From: Sphingomonas sp.
GTDB taxonomy: Bacteria > Pseudomonadota > Alphaproteobacteria > Sphingomonadales > Sphingomonadaceae
Length of the DNA stretch: 6,744 nucleotides
Reading direction: 5' to 3'
NCBI GenBank assembly: GCA_025935515.1
Contig: JAICVC010000116.1
Span: forward strand, 1-6,744
Of this stretch, positions 6,190-6,744 are shown in pieces. Below the pieces are notes generated by a model. The model was not told the DNA's origin. It did no database searches and worked only from the letters and a program-made list of their open reading frames with translations. Position 1 is the stretch's first letter, and every line of letters starts with the position of its first letter. The translations under genes were made by a program, and so were the position numbers.

Positions 6190-6264
6190 CCCCGGCGAAG
6201 GCCGGGGTCCAGTCCAATCAAGAAAGCCGGCGTAACGCGCCGCTTGGTCCCGGCCTTCGCCGAG
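6190..6264. repeat. Inverted pair of REP-like palindromes in the rpsB-tsf spacer
   Basis: Copy 1 (6190-6207) is a perfect hairpin: CCCCGGC, loop GAAG, GCCGGGG. Copy 2 (about 6249-6264) is the same element inverted and slightly degenerate. Both share the 14-mer CGGCGAAGGCCGGG, read on opposite strands. Between them AAGC-C-GGCG (6224-6232) pairs with CGCC-GCTT (6238-6245) around a TAACG loop with one bulged C, so the spacer is a third hairpin. Two inverted palindromes a few tens of bases apart is the layout called REPIN in other bacteria. GC-rich GAAGGCC palindromes of this kind are, to my knowledge, dispersed in many sphingomonad genomes, but copy number cannot be seen here. In the rpsB-tsf mRNA they could stabilise the upstream message or attenuate readthrough into tsf. 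Confidence 0.75.
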
Positions 6265-6277
6265 CAACGGTCAATGC

Positions 6278-6744
6278 TCAGGCTTCCAGCGCCACTTCCG
6301 CCGGCGGCTCGGCCATCTCGCCGATGTCCTGGCCGCGCGCCTGTGCATTGCCGGTGCGGCCTTCGCCCACCGCCTGCGCGACCGCGTCGGTGTAGAGCCG
6401 GATCGCGCGGCTGGCGTCGTCGTTGCCCGGGACCGGGAAAGCGATGCCGGAGGGATCGCTGTTCGAATCGAGGATCGCGACCACGGGGATGCCGAGCGTG
6501 TTGGCTTCCTTGATCGCCAGTTCTTCCTTGTTGGTGTCGACCACGAACATGATGTCGGGAAGCCCGCCCATGTCGCGGATGCCGCCGAGGCTCTTCTCGA
6601 GCTTGTCCCGCTCGCGGGTGAGCTGGAGCACTTCCTTCTTGGTGAGCCCGGCGGTGTCGCCCGACAGCTGCTCCTCGAGGCTCTTGAGCCGCTTGATCGA
6701 GTTGGAGATAGTCTTCCAGTTGGTTAGCATGCCGCCGAGCCAAC
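6278..6744 (-). CDS. rpsB: 30S ribosomal protein S2, C-terminal part (cut by the window edge)
   Basis: S2 is a late-assembling protein of the 30S subunit, needed for S1 docking. The last 154 residues are present. The visible part opens WLGGMLTNWKTI, the conserved S2 segment that sits near residue 103-113 in the E. coli protein, so about 100 residues lie right of the window. The helical S2 segment rich in KRLKSLEE and LTRERDKLEKSLGGI follows. Next come MGGLPDIMFVVDTNKEELAI and the conserved GIPVVAILDSNSDP and PVPGNDDASRAIRLY stretches. The last 25 or so residues are an acidic and Ala-rich tail, common in alphaproteobacteria. The in-frame ATG at 6730 is internal, not the start. tsf follows after 105 bp containing the palindrome pair, and the two genes are probably co-transcribed. 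Confidence 0.96.
   Translation of the reverse strand, partial: WLGGMLTNWKTISNSIKRLKSLEEQLSGDTAGLTKKEVLQLTRERDKLEKSLGGIRDMGGLPDIMFVVDTNKEELAIKEANTLGIPVVAILDSNSDPSGIAFPVPGNDDASRAIRLYTDAVAQAVGEGRTGNAQARGQDIGEMAEPPAEVALEA

Noticed and set aside
6173..6217. Longer tsf start adding 15 residues
   Set aside because: The extension translates the REP-like palindrome (TPAFAGE-type peptide), lacks a ribosome-binding site, and the ATG at 6172 has AGGAG at ideal spacing.

Overview
The window is high-GC bacterial DNA. Gene order, protein sequences and the shared repeat type point to an alphaproteobacterium, most likely of the Sphingomonadales; this is inferred from the sequence without a database search. 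Most of it is the conserved housekeeping run rpsB - tsf - pyrH - frr - uppS - cdsA - dxr, all on the minus strand, so the genes read from the right end of the window to the left. rpsB is cut by the right edge (its 3' part is present) and dxr by the left edge (its 5' part is present).

Right part (5228-6744): the C-terminal two thirds of ribosomal protein S2, a 105-bp spacer carrying an inverted pair of GC-rich palindromes, then complete EF-Ts. A probable terminator follows tsf.

Middle part (3110-5227): the unusual segment. A single plus-strand gene lies between tsf and pyrH, which are normally neighbours. It encodes a 646-residue protein with an N-terminal TIR domain that keeps the putative catalytic glutamate, one transmembrane helix, and a large C-terminal part predicted to be periplasmic. 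That part resembles the FlgO-like plus TPR sensor modules found in CadC-type and cyclase-type proteins. The gene is divergent from pyrH, sharing a 125-bp upstream region with it, and convergent with tsf. It is the only accessory gene here and the best candidate for a signalling or defence function.

Left part (1-3109): pyrH, frr, uppS, cdsA and dxr form a very tight operon in which all four successive junctions are 4-nt stop/start overlaps (one ATGA, then three GTGA). The products link pathways that feed the cell envelope. PyrH makes UDP, the precursor of CTP and UDP-sugars. CdsA uses CTP to make CDP-diacylglycerol. Dxr starts the MEP isoprenoid pathway, whose products UppS extends into the undecaprenyl carrier. 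Frr recycles ribosomes. No tRNA, rRNA, CRISPR array, insertion sequence or phage gene is visible, and no gene-free stretch exceeds 125 bp.
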